From positions 1 to 64,000 of the forward strand of contig NZ_WTKU01000013.1 in the NCBI RefSeq assembly GCF_011378715.1: a stretch of DNA of 64,000 nt, given 5' to 3'. Origin of the DNA: Psychromonas sp. SA13A. GTDB taxonomy: Bacteria; Pseudomonadota; Gammaproteobacteria; Enterobacterales; Psychromonadaceae. A model generated the notes under the pieces. The model did not search any database, was not told the DNA's origin, and saw only the letters and a list, made by a program, of their open reading frames with translations. This document shows positions 54,736-63,578 of the stretch, piece after piece (the stretch's first letter is position 1; each line of letters opens with the position of its first letter). The translations under genes and the position numbers were made by a program.

Positions 54736-55503
54736 ATGGATAATAATTCTATTCCCCCGCGTTTAATTGAAGGCACTGTTGTTGGTCGAACTGATTGGAC
54801 AGAAAAACTTTTCAGTTTAAAAATACAGGCTTCAATGATGCCTTTTAAAGCAGGGCAATTCACTAAGCTAGCACTGCCGACACCTGAAGGAGAGTGGCAG
54901 CGCAGAGCCTATTCAATGATCAATGCACCTAATGAAAAAATACTAGAGTTTTTGTTAGTGACGGTACCTGAAGGAGACTTATCGCCTCGACTAGATATTT
55001 TACAACCGGGAGATAAGCTCTATGTTGGTGAAGATCCCGCGGGATTTATGACATTGGATGAGATCCCTGAAACCGCTCGTGATTTGTGGTTGTTATCTAC
55101 TGGCACTGCCATTGGTCCTTTCCTATCGATACTTGCCGATCCGGCTTCTCAACAACAATTTGAGCGAGTGGTATTAGTACATGCAGTTCGTAAAGAAGAA
55201 GAGTTAATTTATCGCGAACGAATAGCGGAAATACAACAACGCTTTGGTGATCGCTTTCATTATATTCCAGTCGTTTCACGTGAAAAAGTATCCTACGCTC
55301 TGAGTGGCAGGATCCCTCAATTATTATCATCTGGTACTTTATCTGAATTTTCAGGCGTTGAATTGGATCCCATTAATAGTTTCTTTTTACTCTGTGGCAA
55401 CCCTGAAATGGTTCATGACAGCCGCGATACATTGCAAGAAATGGGTTATAAAAAGCATTTGCGTCGTGAAGTAGGACAGTTCAGTTCTGAAAATTATTGG
55501 TAA
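54736..55503 (+). CDS. fpr: Ferredoxin/flavodoxin-NADP reductase
   Basis: A 255-residue FAD enzyme that moves electrons between NADPH and ferredoxin or flavodoxin, mostly in stress defence and biosynthesis. FAD-binding RRAYSMINAP (the R-x-Y-S motif) is near residue 57. The NADP region starts with LLSTGTAIGPFLSIL, and FLLCGNPEMVHDSRDTLQEMG carries the CG-P motif. It ends in Tyr-Trp like bacterial subclass I enzymes such as E. coli Fpr. GGAG precedes the ATG. It is convergent with norR and probably monocistronic. Confidence 0.94.
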   Translation: MDNNSIPPRLIEGTVVGRTDWTEKLFSLKIQASMMPFKAGQFTKLALPTPEGEWQRRAYSMINAPNEKILEFLLVTVPEGDLSPRLDILQPGDKLYVGEDPAGFMTLDEIPETARDLWLLSTGTAIGPFLSILADPASQQQFERVVLVHAVRKEEELIYRERIAEIQQRFGDRFHYIPVVSREKVSYALSGRIPQLLSSGTLSEFSGVELDPINSFFLLCGNPEMVHDSRDTLQEMGYKKHLRREVGQFSSENYW

Positions 55504-55555
55504 TCGTTAATAAATAAGTGCTAATAAATAATTATTTTATTACTAATAGATGATT

Positions 55556-55592
55556 GAGCTTGTAACAAATAAAGACTATTTTCTACAAGCTC
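55556..55592. terminator. Possible convergent terminator between fpr and norR
   Basis: GAGCTTGTA (55556-55564, approximately) pairs with TACAAGCTC (55584-55592) over a 19-base loop. It is the only stem between the two convergent stop codons and has no strong T run, so confidence is modest. Confidence 0.35.
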
Positions 55593-55671
55593 TTCAATGC
55601 TAAATTGTGTTGATCATTATATGTAAAGCCGAATAACCTAAAGCCTCTTCCGTATAATAAGCATTGTAACT

Positions 55672-57228
55672 TTATTTCAAATTAAGTCGTTTAGCTAAGC
55701 GATGGAGGTTACCTGTGTCTAACTTAAGCTGCTTTGCTGTTGAGGCCCAGTTATTAGCATTTTCTTGGTATGCCTGTTTAATGATAGTCGCTTGAAAGTC
55801 ATTGGTTGCTTCGCGTAATCCTTGATCATCTGTAGTGCAAAATAGTTTACTATTTTCAGCTGATGTTGTATTTGTTAATGATTGATCCTGTGTGAGCAGA
55901 TGCTCTGCATTGAGTTGAAAGTGGCTTGCTTTTAATTGTAGGTATGAATCTGCCGCATGTGATTTTGCAATCACCGCCGCACGATTGATGGCATGCTCTA
56001 ACTCCCGCACATTACCTGGCCACGAATACTGTTGTAAAATATTGATAGCAGCGGGATCAATGGTCAAACGTTTAAAGCCTAATTTGGCACGGCATCGTTC
56101 AGCAAAGAATCCTGATAATAATACGACATCATTATCTCGCTCTCTCAGTGGAGGAACATGTACAGGGAATACATTCAAACGATGGTAAAGGTCAGCACGA
56201 AAACGTCCTGCTTTAACTTCCTCATGAAGTGTACGATTAGTTGCTGCTACAATTCGTGTATTAACTTTTAAACTTTTTTCATCGCCAACACGTTGTATAT
56301 CGCCGTATTGTAAAGCACGAAGCAGCTTTGCTTGTAACGATAGCGGCAACTCCCCAACTTCGTCTAGAAAAAGGGTGCTGTTATTGGCAAGTTCAAATTT
56401 ACCTTTACGATCACTTATTGCCCCAGTAAACGCGCCCTTTACATGTCCAAATAACTCACTTTCTGCGACTGACTCTGGCAATGCTGCACAGTTTAAATAG
56501 ATTAGGTTATTATCGCAACGCGTTGACTGTTGATGGATGGAAGAGGCAACTAACTCTTTACCGACACCTGTTTCGCCAGTGATCAAAACTGACAGTTCAG
56601 TATCAGCTACTGCTTTAATTTGTGATTTAAGATCTAAAATCCCCTGTGATTGACCAATCATGCCGCTTGCCTGTTGCGTAAATGCGTCAAGTGGGTCGCT
56701 ATTACTGAATACGCCTGCTTGGTTTTCTAACTTCTCCACTAACAGTGAAGTATGCAAGCTTGCTGCGGCTAGAGCACTGATAATACGTAGGTCATCATTA
56801 CTAAATTGATCAAATTGGTGAGGGTCGAAAGCATCGATTGTTAATGCACCAATTAAACTATCGTTAGCAAGTAATGGTAGCCCGATACAAGAATGAACAT
56901 TTAACTCTCCATGATGATTTGGAATAAGCCCATCATAGGGGTCGGGTAATGTGCTGTCAGCAGGAAAGCGAACAACATCACCTGCTCTAGCAATTGCTTC
57001 TAATCTTGGATGTTCTTGAATATTAAAGCGTCGTCCCAACACTTCATCATATAGACCATTAATCGCTAGTGGGGAAAATTGTTGGTGCTGAAAAGCTAAT
57101 AATGCTGAAGCATTACAATTAAATAGCTTACGGATAACTGACAGCAGACGATCAAATCTATCCTGACTAGAAACGCTGACCGTTAGATCAATCGCTAATT
57201 GTGTTAATGCCTGGTATTTATTACTCAT
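55672..57228 (-). CDS. norR: Nitric-oxide-responsive sigma-54 activator
   Basis: A 518-residue enhancer-binding protein. Residues 1 to about 170 form a GAF domain that binds NO at a mononuclear iron in NorR. The AAA+ domain has Walker A GETGVGKE at 218-225, the sigma-54-contacting GAFTGA at 265-270 and Walker B TLFLDE. The C-terminus ends with a Fis-type helix-turn-helix (NWASTAKQLKLDTGNLHRLAKRLNL). It is divergent from norV over 190 bases that hold three GT-N7-AC sites and a -24/-12 promoter. Full motif conservation and this context support norR. Confidence 0.95.
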   Translation of the reverse strand: MSNKYQALTQLAIDLTVSVSSQDRFDRLLSVIRKLFNCNASALLAFQHQQFSPLAINGLYDEVLGRRFNIQEHPRLEAIARAGDVVRFPADSTLPDPYDGLIPNHHGELNVHSCIGLPLLANDSLIGALTIDAFDPHQFDQFSNDDLRIISALAAASLHTSLLVEKLENQAGVFSNSDPLDAFTQQASGMIGQSQGILDLKSQIKAVADTELSVLITGETGVGKELVASSIHQQSTRCDNNLIYLNCAALPESVAESELFGHVKGAFTGAISDRKGKFELANNSTLFLDEVGELPLSLQAKLLRALQYGDIQRVGDEKSLKVNTRIVAATNRTLHEEVKAGRFRADLYHRLNVFPVHVPPLRERDNDVVLLSGFFAERCRAKLGFKRLTIDPAAINILQQYSWPGNVRELEHAINRAAVIAKSHAADSYLQLKASHFQLNAEHLLTQDQSLTNTTSAENSKLFCTTDDQGLREATNDFQATIIKQAYQENANNWASTAKQLKLDTGNLHRLAKRLNLK

Positions 57229-57257
57229 GTTAAACCTAATATAAAGTGATTCACTAT

Positions 57258-57270
57258 TGTCATTATGACA
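57258..57270. promoter_or_regulatory. NorR binding site 1
   Basis: TGTCATTATGACA is a near-palindrome with the GT-N7-AC core known for NorR enhancer sites. It is the site nearest norR. Confidence 0.75.
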
Positions 57271-57276
57271 CTTTAT

Positions 57277-57289
57277 TGTTTAAATGACA
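57277..57289. promoter_or_regulatory. NorR binding site 2
   Basis: TGTTTAAATGACA fits GT-N7-AC, with one arm (ATGACA) matching the other two sites exactly. It lies between them, giving three sites as in E. coli norV. Confidence 0.6.
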
Positions 57290-57301
57290 TTGTTTAAATG
57301 G

Positions 57302-57314
57302 TGTCATAATGACA
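57302..57314. promoter_or_regulatory. NorR binding site 3
   Basis: TGTCATAATGACA is almost identical to site 1 and is about 50 bases upstream of the -24 element of the norV promoter. Confidence 0.75.
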
Positions 57315-57355
57315 ATTTAAAATAATAAGTGTTATTAAATCAGTGTCTTATGTTT

Positions 57356-57371
57356 TGGCATGTAATCTGCA
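57356..57371 (+). promoter_or_regulatory. Sigma-54 promoter of norVW
   Basis: TGGCATGTAATCTGCA has GG and GC at the exact -24/-12 spacing of sigma-54 promoters (TGGCA-N7-TGCA). It lies 50 bases before the norV ATG and downstream of the three NorR sites. Confidence 0.88.
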
Positions 57372-57420
57372 ATATAGGAGATAACTTTTTAAATCTTTTA
57401 TAAATTATGCAGGTATAAAT

Positions 57421-58962
57421 ATGACTATTCACATTAAAAATAACATTCATTGGGTTGGACAGCGTGATTGGGAAGTAGAAAACTTCCATGGTATGGAGTT
57501 TAAATTAACAAAAGGTACCAGCTATAACAGTTATTTGATCCGTGAACAAAAAAATGTATTGATTGATACGGTTGATCATCGTTTTAGCTTACAGTTTGTG
57601 CAAAATCTAGAGATGGAAATTGATCTAAATGAGATTGATTTTATTGTTATTAATCATGCGGAAGAAGATCACTCAGGTGCATTACCCGCGCTAATGGCAA
57701 AAATTCCTAATACCCCTATTTACTGTACAGAAAATGCAATTGATTCAATTACAGGTCAGCATCATCATCCTGAATGGAATTTTAATATCGTAAAAACCGG
57801 TGACGCATTGGATATTGGTAACGGCAAACAATTGATATTTGTAGAAACGCCTATGTTGCACTGGCCAGATAGTATGATGACATACCTGACCGATGATGCA
57901 GTGCTGTTTAGTAATGATGCATTTGGTCAACATTATTGTGATGAGCATTTGTTTAATGACGAAGTTGATCAAAATGAATTAAAAGAACAATGTTTACGTT
58001 ATTACGCAAATATTTTAACGCCTTTTAGTTCGCTCGTGACTGCTAAGATTAAAGAGGTACTTAGCTTCAACCTACCTGTTGATATGATTGCAACTGCTCA
58101 TGGTGTTATTTGGCGCGATGACCCTACGCAAATTATCCATCAATACCTAGAGTGGGCAGATAATTATCAAGAAGACCGCATCACTATTTTTTACGACTCA
58201 ATGTCTAACAATACACGCATGATGGCTGACGCCATGGCACAGGGGATTCATGACGTTGACCCAGGTGTTGCGGTTAAGGTATTCAATGTTTCACGCCAAG
58301 ATAAAAACGAAATATTATCTAATGTATTCCGTTCTAAGGGCGTATTAGTGGGATCACCAAGCATGAACAACGTGATGATGCCGCAAATCGCTGCGATGTT
58401 AGAAGAGATAACAGGATTACGTTTTAAAGATAAAAAAGCCGCTGCATTTGGTAGTTATGGTTGGAATGGCGGTGCCGTTGACCGTATTAATATACGTTTA
58501 ATGGATGCAGGTTTTGAAACTGCTGACAGCTTAAAAACAAAATGGCGACCTGATGGTAAAGCAATGAACGAATGTCGTGAATATGGCCGCGGCATTGCAA
58601 AAAGCTGGGCATTACATGATATCAGTAATATTCAGTCTATCACTGCTAACCAACCTATGACTATCAAACCTATTATTGCAGAGCCTATTGTAAAGGCTAA
58701 TGTACAGGGCGATCCAGCACCTCAAGTAGCACCTTCTACAGCTCAAGCAGCACCTTCTAAAACTGAAGCCTTTCAAGTTGATGATGCTCAATATATGTTA
58801 TGTACGGTTTGTAACTGGGTTTATGAACCTGCTATTGGTGAGCCAAATCAAGATGTTGCAGCTGGTACCGCTTGGAACGATGTGCCGGACTTCTTCCTTT
58901 GTCCTGAATGTGGATTAGGTAAAGATGTGTTTGTTGCGGTTGCATCGAGCAAAGCATCATGA
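57421..58962 (+). CDS. norV: Anaerobic nitric oxide reductase flavorubredoxin
   Basis: A 513-residue enzyme that reduces NO to N2O under low oxygen. The beta-lactamase-like di-iron domain has ligands in NHAEEDHSG (His79, Glu81, Asp83, His84) and later [19 protein letters not shown] and TAHGVIW. The flavodoxin domain begins at [19 protein letters not shown], with FMN loops VGSPSMNN and [14 protein letters not shown] flexible, Ala/Pro/Gln-rich linker (about residues 425-455) is longer than in E. coli. The C-terminal rubredoxin has cysteines at 461, 464, 494 and 497. Its stop overlaps the norW start by four bases. Confidence 0.97.
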   Translation: MTIHIKNNIHWVGQRDWEVENFHGMEFKLTKGTSYNSYLIREQKNVLIDTVDHRFSLQFVQNLEMEIDLNEIDFIVINHAEEDHSGALPALMAKIPNTPIYCTENAIDSITGQHHHPEWNFNIVKTGDALDIGNGKQLIFVETPMLHWPDSMMTYLTDDAVLFSNDAFGQHYCDEHLFNDEVDQNELKEQCLRYYANILTPFSSLVTAKIKEVLSFNLPVDMIATAHGVIWRDDPTQIIHQYLEWADNYQEDRITIFYDSMSNNTRMMADAMAQGIHDVDPGVAVKVFNVSRQDKNEILSNVFRSKGVLVGSPSMNNVMMPQIAAMLEEITGLRFKDKKAAAFGSYGWNGGAVDRINIRLMDAGFETADSLKTKWRPDGKAMNECREYGRGIAKSWALHDISNIQSITANQPMTIKPIIAEPIVKANVQGDPAPQVAPSTAQAAPSKTEAFQVDDAQYMLCTVCNWVYEPAIGEPNQDVAAGTAWNDVPDFFLCPECGLGKDVFVAVASSKAS

Positions 58963-60134
58963 GCGCGCCGATCATTATTATTGGTAGCGGCTTTGCCGCT
59001 TACCAGTTAATCAAAACCATTAGACGCACGGATCAAACAATCGCGATCTCTGTTTTTACCCTTGATGCAGGCGATGATTACAACAAACCAGATCTAAGCC
59101 ATGTATTTACTAATAAACAGAGTAGCGTAGACCTTATCCGACTAACTGGAGAAGCCTTTACCACTGAATTTAATGTTGATTTACATGCATTTACTGAAGT
59201 TGAGCAGATCAATTGCGAACACCAAGAAATTTTGGTTGCAGGTGTCGCGTATCCTTATTCAAAACTTGTTTTAGCGACGGGAGCGCGGGCCTTTATTCCG
59301 ACTATGTTAGGTGATGCAACGGACAAAGTGATCACGCTTAATAGTTTACGTGAGTTTGAAAGTGCACAACAACAGTTGCAGCAAGCTCAACGTGTTTTAG
59401 TTATTGGTGCAGGGTTGATTGGCACTGAGATTGCGATGGATCTATCGAGTAGCGGTAAAAAGGTGCTGGTGGTTGATCCTAGTAAAGGTTTGATGGCAAA
59501 TATGCTACCAGACTTGGTCGCGAATCAACTTCGCAATAAAATGACTGACGCAGGTGTTGTGTTTGAATTGGGAAAAACCGTCCATTCATTGAATAACTGT
59601 TTATCAGACAAAAACGCATTAAATACAAGCGAAACAGGTATTTGTGTCACGCTTAGCTCAGGTGAAACACAGATTGTTGATTGTGTTATTTCTGCGGCAG
59701 GTTTAAAAGCAAATACAGGCTTAGCACGAAAATCAGGTATCAACGTCAACAATGGTTTAGTTGTTAATTTGCAGTTACAAACATCTGTCAACAATATTTA
59801 TGCCTTGGGAGATTGTGCTGAGATAAATGGCAAGGTGATGTCGTACTTACAACCCATCATGTTAAGTGCGAATGCGTTAGCTAAAACATTATTGGGGCAA
59901 GCTACTGAGGTCACATTACCGGCGATGTTAGTTAAAGTAAAAACACCGAAAATGCCAATGCAGTTAGGTGGCAACATGGTAAACGGTGTCACTTCTTGGC
60001 AAGCGGATATCGATACCGAGGGGTGCTCAGTAAAGGCGTATAACGAAGACAAAAAAATGGTTGGATTTATCGTAACAGAAGGGCACATGAAAAAAGCTTT
60101 TCCATTACTAAGAGAATTACCTGCGGCACTTTGA
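58959..60134 (+). CDS. norW: NorV reductase (NADH:flavorubredoxin oxidoreductase)
   Basis: A 391-residue FAD enzyme that passes electrons from NADH to the rubredoxin domain of NorV. The N-terminal FAD fold is [20 protein letters not shown], the central NADH-binding motif is [29 protein letters not shown], and the second FAD contact is [23 protein letters not shown]. The last 80 residues are the typical C-terminal domain of NorW. The start overlaps the norV stop (ATGA). Expression should follow the NorR/sigma-54 promoter. The length is slightly above the E. coli protein (377). Confidence 0.95.
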   Translation: MSAPIIIIGSGFAAYQLIKTIRRTDQTIAISVFTLDAGDDYNKPDLSHVFTNKQSSVDLIRLTGEAFTTEFNVDLHAFTEVEQINCEHQEILVAGVAYPYSKLVLATGARAFIPTMLGDATDKVITLNSLREFESAQQQLQQAQRVLVIGAGLIGTEIAMDLSSSGKKVLVVDPSKGLMANMLPDLVANQLRNKMTDAGVVFELGKTVHSLNNCLSDKNALNTSETGICVTLSSGETQIVDCVISAAGLKANTGLARKSGINVNNGLVVNLQLQTSVNNIYALGDCAEINGKVMSYLQPIMLSANALAKTLLGQATEVTLPAMLVKVKTPKMPMQLGGNMVNGVTSWQADIDTEGCSVKAYNEDKKMVGFIVTEGHMKKAFPLLRELPAAL

Positions 60135-60207
60135 TCTTTATTCGATGGAAATCTAGGTTTAGGTTCGTTAGATCAAATCTGCCATATTATAAAATTAGGA
60201 GAATATT

Positions 60208-60543
60208 ATGAGTCATTTACGAATTCCAACAAATTGGACAATTCAACGCTCCACCCCTTTTTTCACTGTTGATACTGTGCCAAAAGCATTATTAACTCAT
60301 CATAATACGGCGGCAGATGTTTTCGGACAATTATGTGTCATGGAAGGCGTTGTCACTTATTTTGGTTTTGCAGATAGTGAAGCGACTGAGCCAGAAGTAA
60401 CAGTGGTTATTGAAGCCGGGCAATTTGCTACGAGTCCTCCACAATATTGGCATAGAATAGAGTTAAGTGAAGATGCACAGTTCAATATTAATTTCTGGTC
60501 AGACCAAGATAAAACAGGACAAGCGCTATACAATAAAAAATAA
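60208..60543 (+). CDS. yeaR: YeaR-like NO-stress protein (DUF1971)
   Basis: A 111-residue cupin-like protein. It parallels E. coli YeaR: RIPTNWTIQRSTPFFTVDTVPKALLTHH, then LCVMEGVVTYFGFADSEATEPEVTVVIEAGQFATSPPQYWHRIELSEDAQFNINFW. YeaR belongs to the DUF1971 family also found at the start of TehB-type proteins. It is induced by nitrate and nitric oxide in E. coli. Its place 73 bases after norW suggests the same response here. The biochemical activity is unknown. TAGGAGA precedes the ATG. Confidence 0.85.
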   Translation: MSHLRIPTNWTIQRSTPFFTVDTVPKALLTHHNTAADVFGQLCVMEGVVTYFGFADSEATEPEVTVVIEAGQFATSPPQYWHRIELSEDAQFNINFWSDQDKTGQALYNKK

Positions 60544-60771
60544 AGAGCTATTTTTACTGATCGCTTATATCCGATATTTACTCATTACGTTGTTTGTTGA
60601 TCGTGATGAATGATAGCGGGTATTTGCTTTTATGATCATTAAACTAAACTAATAAATTTTATAATAAGCAGAGCAAATTTTATAACTTACTAGAATAAAA
60701 GAGCTTGAAATCATCAATCTTTGGATCAATAATGATATTCATTATCATTAAATTAGCCATTGGAAGGTTGC
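60544..60771. other. Intergenic region carrying the Fur box
   Basis: 228 bases between yeaR and the lipoprotein operon. The only clear element is the Fur box at 60728-60746. Confidence 0.5.
60728..60746. promoter_or_regulatory. Fur box
   Basis: AATAATGATATTCATTATC matches 17 of 19 positions of the Fur consensus GATAATGATAATCATTATC and lies 25 bases before the next start codon. Iron-repressed expression of the two following genes is the natural reading. Confidence 0.85.
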
Positions 60772-62262
60772 ATGAAGTTACAACATAGTTTTTTATCGGT
60801 TTGCATTTTAACATTTATTGCTGGGTGCGATTCTAACGATAGCCCTGCTTCTGAGGAAGTTAATAAAGATACGACAGAACCTGAGATCACATTATCTACA
60901 CTCGCCGCTAATCGCAGCATATATTCCTCCACTTATTCTATTAACGGTACCGTTATTGACAATCAAGAGGTAACTTCTTTACAGTTGAAAGTTAACGATC
61001 TAACCAAAAACGTAACTTTTAATGGAGGGGATTTTGATGTTTCTTTTGTTTTAACACCTGGATTAAACAATTATGAATTAATCGCCTTAGATGCTGCCGG
61101 TAATGGAGCATCTATGACTGATAGTATTTATTTTGGACAACAAGTTGCAGCTGGAGGTGCTCACTCTGGGGCCATTATAGATGGTCAGATTTGGACATGG
61201 GGTAGGAATAACCTTGGTCAAACCGGAGTAGGGTTTACTAGTAAATTAAATACAGATGAAAATCATCCAACCACGCCGCAAAAAATTGAAGTCTTAGATA
61301 ACGAAGAACTAGTTACTTTTACTTCTTTAGCATTTAACCAAAATGCATCCATCGCATTGGATAATGAAGGTGATGTATGGGCTTGGGGAGATGGTGATGG
61401 CGGTCAATTAGGGTTAGGAGATCAAGATAGTGTAGTTTTAGATGTTGATTATTATACACCTCAAAAAATTAACGCTCTTAAAGACATTGTTTCAATCACT
61501 CGTGGTTATGATCATACCGTTGCATTAGATAAAAATGGCCAAGTTTTTACATTTGGTGAGAATGATAAAGGCCAATTAGGCAATAGTTCTAACGAAGACG
61601 CTGACTATCCTCAACTTGTTACGTTAACCAATATTGTTCTAATCACTGCCGCTTCAGATTCCACTTACGCTATCGATTCAGATGGTATTCTTTGGGGATG
61701 GGGGGAAAATGATAATGGTCAATTAGGCCAAGGTAGTGATGATACAAACGATTATAATACGCCAGTACAAATTCCTTTACTTGAAAAAGTTATTTCTGTT
61801 GCAGCAGGTAAAGCACATGTTCTTGCGCTAGGTGAAAGTGGAAAAGTCTACGGTTGGGGATTAAATGCGAGTAATCAAATAGGCAACACAGTTGAAGATA
61901 CATGGCCTGATGAAATCTACGAAGCAGTTGAATTACCTTGGATAACACAAGCTAAGGCAGTTTGGGCAAATGGCAATCAAAGTTTCGTAGAAAAAAGCGA
62001 TCAATTAATTTATCCATGGGGTTTTAATGGAACAGGGACATTAGGCCTTGAATCTGATCAAGACCCGATCTCTCCAACTGTCGCAATAGCCGAGCTTAAT
62101 AATGTGCAGGATATTGCACCTGGCGCATTACATACCATCGCCCTACGTAAAGATCGCTCTATATTTAGTTGGGGATGGAGCTTCGAAGGATCGTTAGGAA
62201 TTAAAGAACCAATCAACATCTGGGGATACACTGTTCCACAAAAAGTAGAGTTTAATCAGTAA
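60772..62262 (+). CDS. RCC1-repeat beta-propeller lipoprotein
   Basis: A 496-residue lipoprotein with lipobox FIAGC (Cys19). Residues about 40-115 form an Ig-like domain (SINGTVIDNQEVTSLQLKVN...). From about 120 to the end there are seven RCC1-type repeats of about 50-60 residues. Each centres on a WGWGxNxxGQLGxG-like turn, for example WTWGRNNLGQTG, WAWGDGDGGQLG, FTFGENDKGQLG, WGWGENDNGQLG, YGWGLNASNQIG, YPWGFNGTGTLG and FSWGWSFEGSLG. Seven repeats would close one propeller. The ATG at 60772 has GGAAGG upstream. The gene follows a Fur box, and its stop overlaps the next gene's start. The function is unknown; a surface ligand- or protein-binding role in iron limitation is inferred. Confidence 0.82.
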   Translation: MKLQHSFLSVCILTFIAGCDSNDSPASEEVNKDTTEPEITLSTLAANRSIYSSTYSINGTVIDNQEVTSLQLKVNDLTKNVTFNGGDFDVSFVLTPGLNNYELIALDAAGNGASMTDSIYFGQQVAAGGAHSGAIIDGQIWTWGRNNLGQTGVGFTSKLNTDENHPTTPQKIEVLDNEELVTFTSLAFNQNASIALDNEGDVWAWGDGDGGQLGLGDQDSVVLDVDYYTPQKINALKDIVSITRGYDHTVALDKNGQVFTFGENDKGQLGNSSNEDADYPQLVTLTNIVLITAASDSTYAIDSDGILWGWGENDNGQLGQGSDDTNDYNTPVQIPLLEKVISVAAGKAHVLALGESGKVYGWGLNASNQIGNTVEDTWPDEIYEAVELPWITQAKAVWANGNQSFVEKSDQLIYPWGFNGTGTLGLESDQDPISPTVAIAELNNVQDIAPGALHTIALRKDRSIFSWGWSFEGSLGIKEPINIWGYTVPQKVEFNQ

Positions 62263-63578
62263 TGAAAAGTAAATTATATTTATTACTTAATATCTTATTG
62301 GTGGGCTGTGGTGGTTCGGATGGGGCTTCTGACTCTGTCGTTGATAACACCTTAGTACTTGGAGCTACTGGGGGAGTTGCAACGGTAGAATATCAAGAAA
62401 ATAATGGTTTTTTACAGTTCATTCCTGACCTTGATATTCAAGAATATAATGGGGCTTCCCAAGGCCGAGAGTTATTTATCGCTACTTGGGGCCCTGCTCC
62501 TGGGGCGCGAGATCTACTTGATGGTTATGGTCCGCTTGCAATCACTGACTCATGTGCAAATTGCCATGAATCTTCAAGTAGAGCTGAATCATTAAAAAGT
62601 GATGGTTCTACTGGCAATGGAATATTGTTCAGATTACGGGATATAGAGGGCAATGTAGATTCTATGTTGGGTGCACAACTGCAAACTTATTCCGCAGATG
62701 GAGTGCCCGAAGGAAGTGTAAGCTGGTCCGAAGGAAGTTCAAATGAGATCCTTTTCCATTTAAACGATAATGTAAATGCGCTTGATGAAGGCATAGTTTT
62801 AGCACCTAGACTATCGCCTCAATTGATTGGAATGGGATTATTAGATCTAGTGCCTGAATCGGTTATTCTTGAGTATCAAGATGTTAATGATACTGATATG
62901 AATGGCATATTTGGTAGAGCAAACCAACAACAGCAATGTATTGGTCGTTTCGGCTGGAAAGCTATCCATTGTTCATTGGATGGGCAAATAGTAGGTGCGC
63001 TTCAACAGGATATGGGATTAACTTCAACGTTGAACCCAGCAGAACCTTGCTCTGATAATCAAGGAATATGTAATATTTATCCATCGGGAGGTGACCCTGA
63101 AGTATCTGATAAGTCGGTACAGGATATTAATGACTTTTTAACTATACTCGCGGTGCCAGAAAGGCGAATTAATAAACAGGAAACATTCCTTGCGGGAAGA
63201 GCACTTTTTAATTCTACTGGTTGTAATGCATGCCACCGAGAAACATTAAGTACTGGTGAAGTGGAAAGATTCCCTATTCTCAGTAATCAAACATTTTACC
63301 CTTACACTGACTTATTGCTTCACAATATGGGCCCTGAGCTTAGTGATGGTGCAAAAGAGTCCGGTGCAGAAGCTGATGAATGGCGTACACCACCATTATG
63401 GGGATTAGGTTTAATTGAAGGAGATGGGAAAAGTCGATTCTTGCATGATGGTCGAGCCCTCACCATTGAGCAAGCAATCTTGTGGCATGGTGGTGAATCA
63501 GAGAGTGCTAAAGAAACTTATTCTCAACTGACGAATGATGAAAAAGATGCATTATTAGCTTTTTTAAGGGCTATTTAA
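62262..63578 (+). CDS. Di-haem DUF1111 lipoprotein (thiol oxidoreductase-like)
   Basis: A 438-residue lipoprotein (lipobox LLVGC, Cys16) of the di-haem oxidoreductase-like family (PF06537, DUF1111). Two c-type haem motifs are present: CANCH with cysteines 98 and 101, and CNACH with cysteines 321 and 324. The second is in GRALFNSTGCNACHRETLSTG. The C-terminal WRTPPLWGLGLIEGDGKSRFLHDGRALTIEQAILWHGGE is typical. Related proteins sit in Fur-controlled vibrio loci with imelysin-like proteins (family knowledge as I recall it). The start codon overlaps the previous stop (TAATG), so the two are co-translated. The redox partner and substrate are unknown. Confidence 0.88.
   Translation: MKSKLYLLLNILLVGCGGSDGASDSVVDNTLVLGATGGVATVEYQENNGFLQFIPDLDIQEYNGASQGRELFIATWGPAPGARDLLDGYGPLAITDSCANCHESSSRAESLKSDGSTGNGILFRLRDIEGNVDSMLGAQLQTYSADGVPEGSVSWSEGSSNEILFHLNDNVNALDEGIVLAPRLSPQLIGMGLLDLVPESVILEYQDVNDTDMNGIFGRANQQQQCIGRFGWKAIHCSLDGQIVGALQQDMGLTSTLNPAEPCSDNQGICNIYPSGGDPEVSDKSVQDINDFLTILAVPERRINKQETFLAGRALFNSTGCNACHRETLSTGEVERFPILSNQTFYPYTDLLLHNMGPELSDGAKESGAEADEWRTPPLWGLGLIEGDGKSRFLHDGRALTIEQAILWHGGESESAKETYSQLTNDEKDALLAFLRAI

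Noticed and set aside
60135-60207. NsrR-type site in front of the yeaR-like gene
   Set aside because: No convincing pair of NsrR half-sites could be read in these 73 bases.
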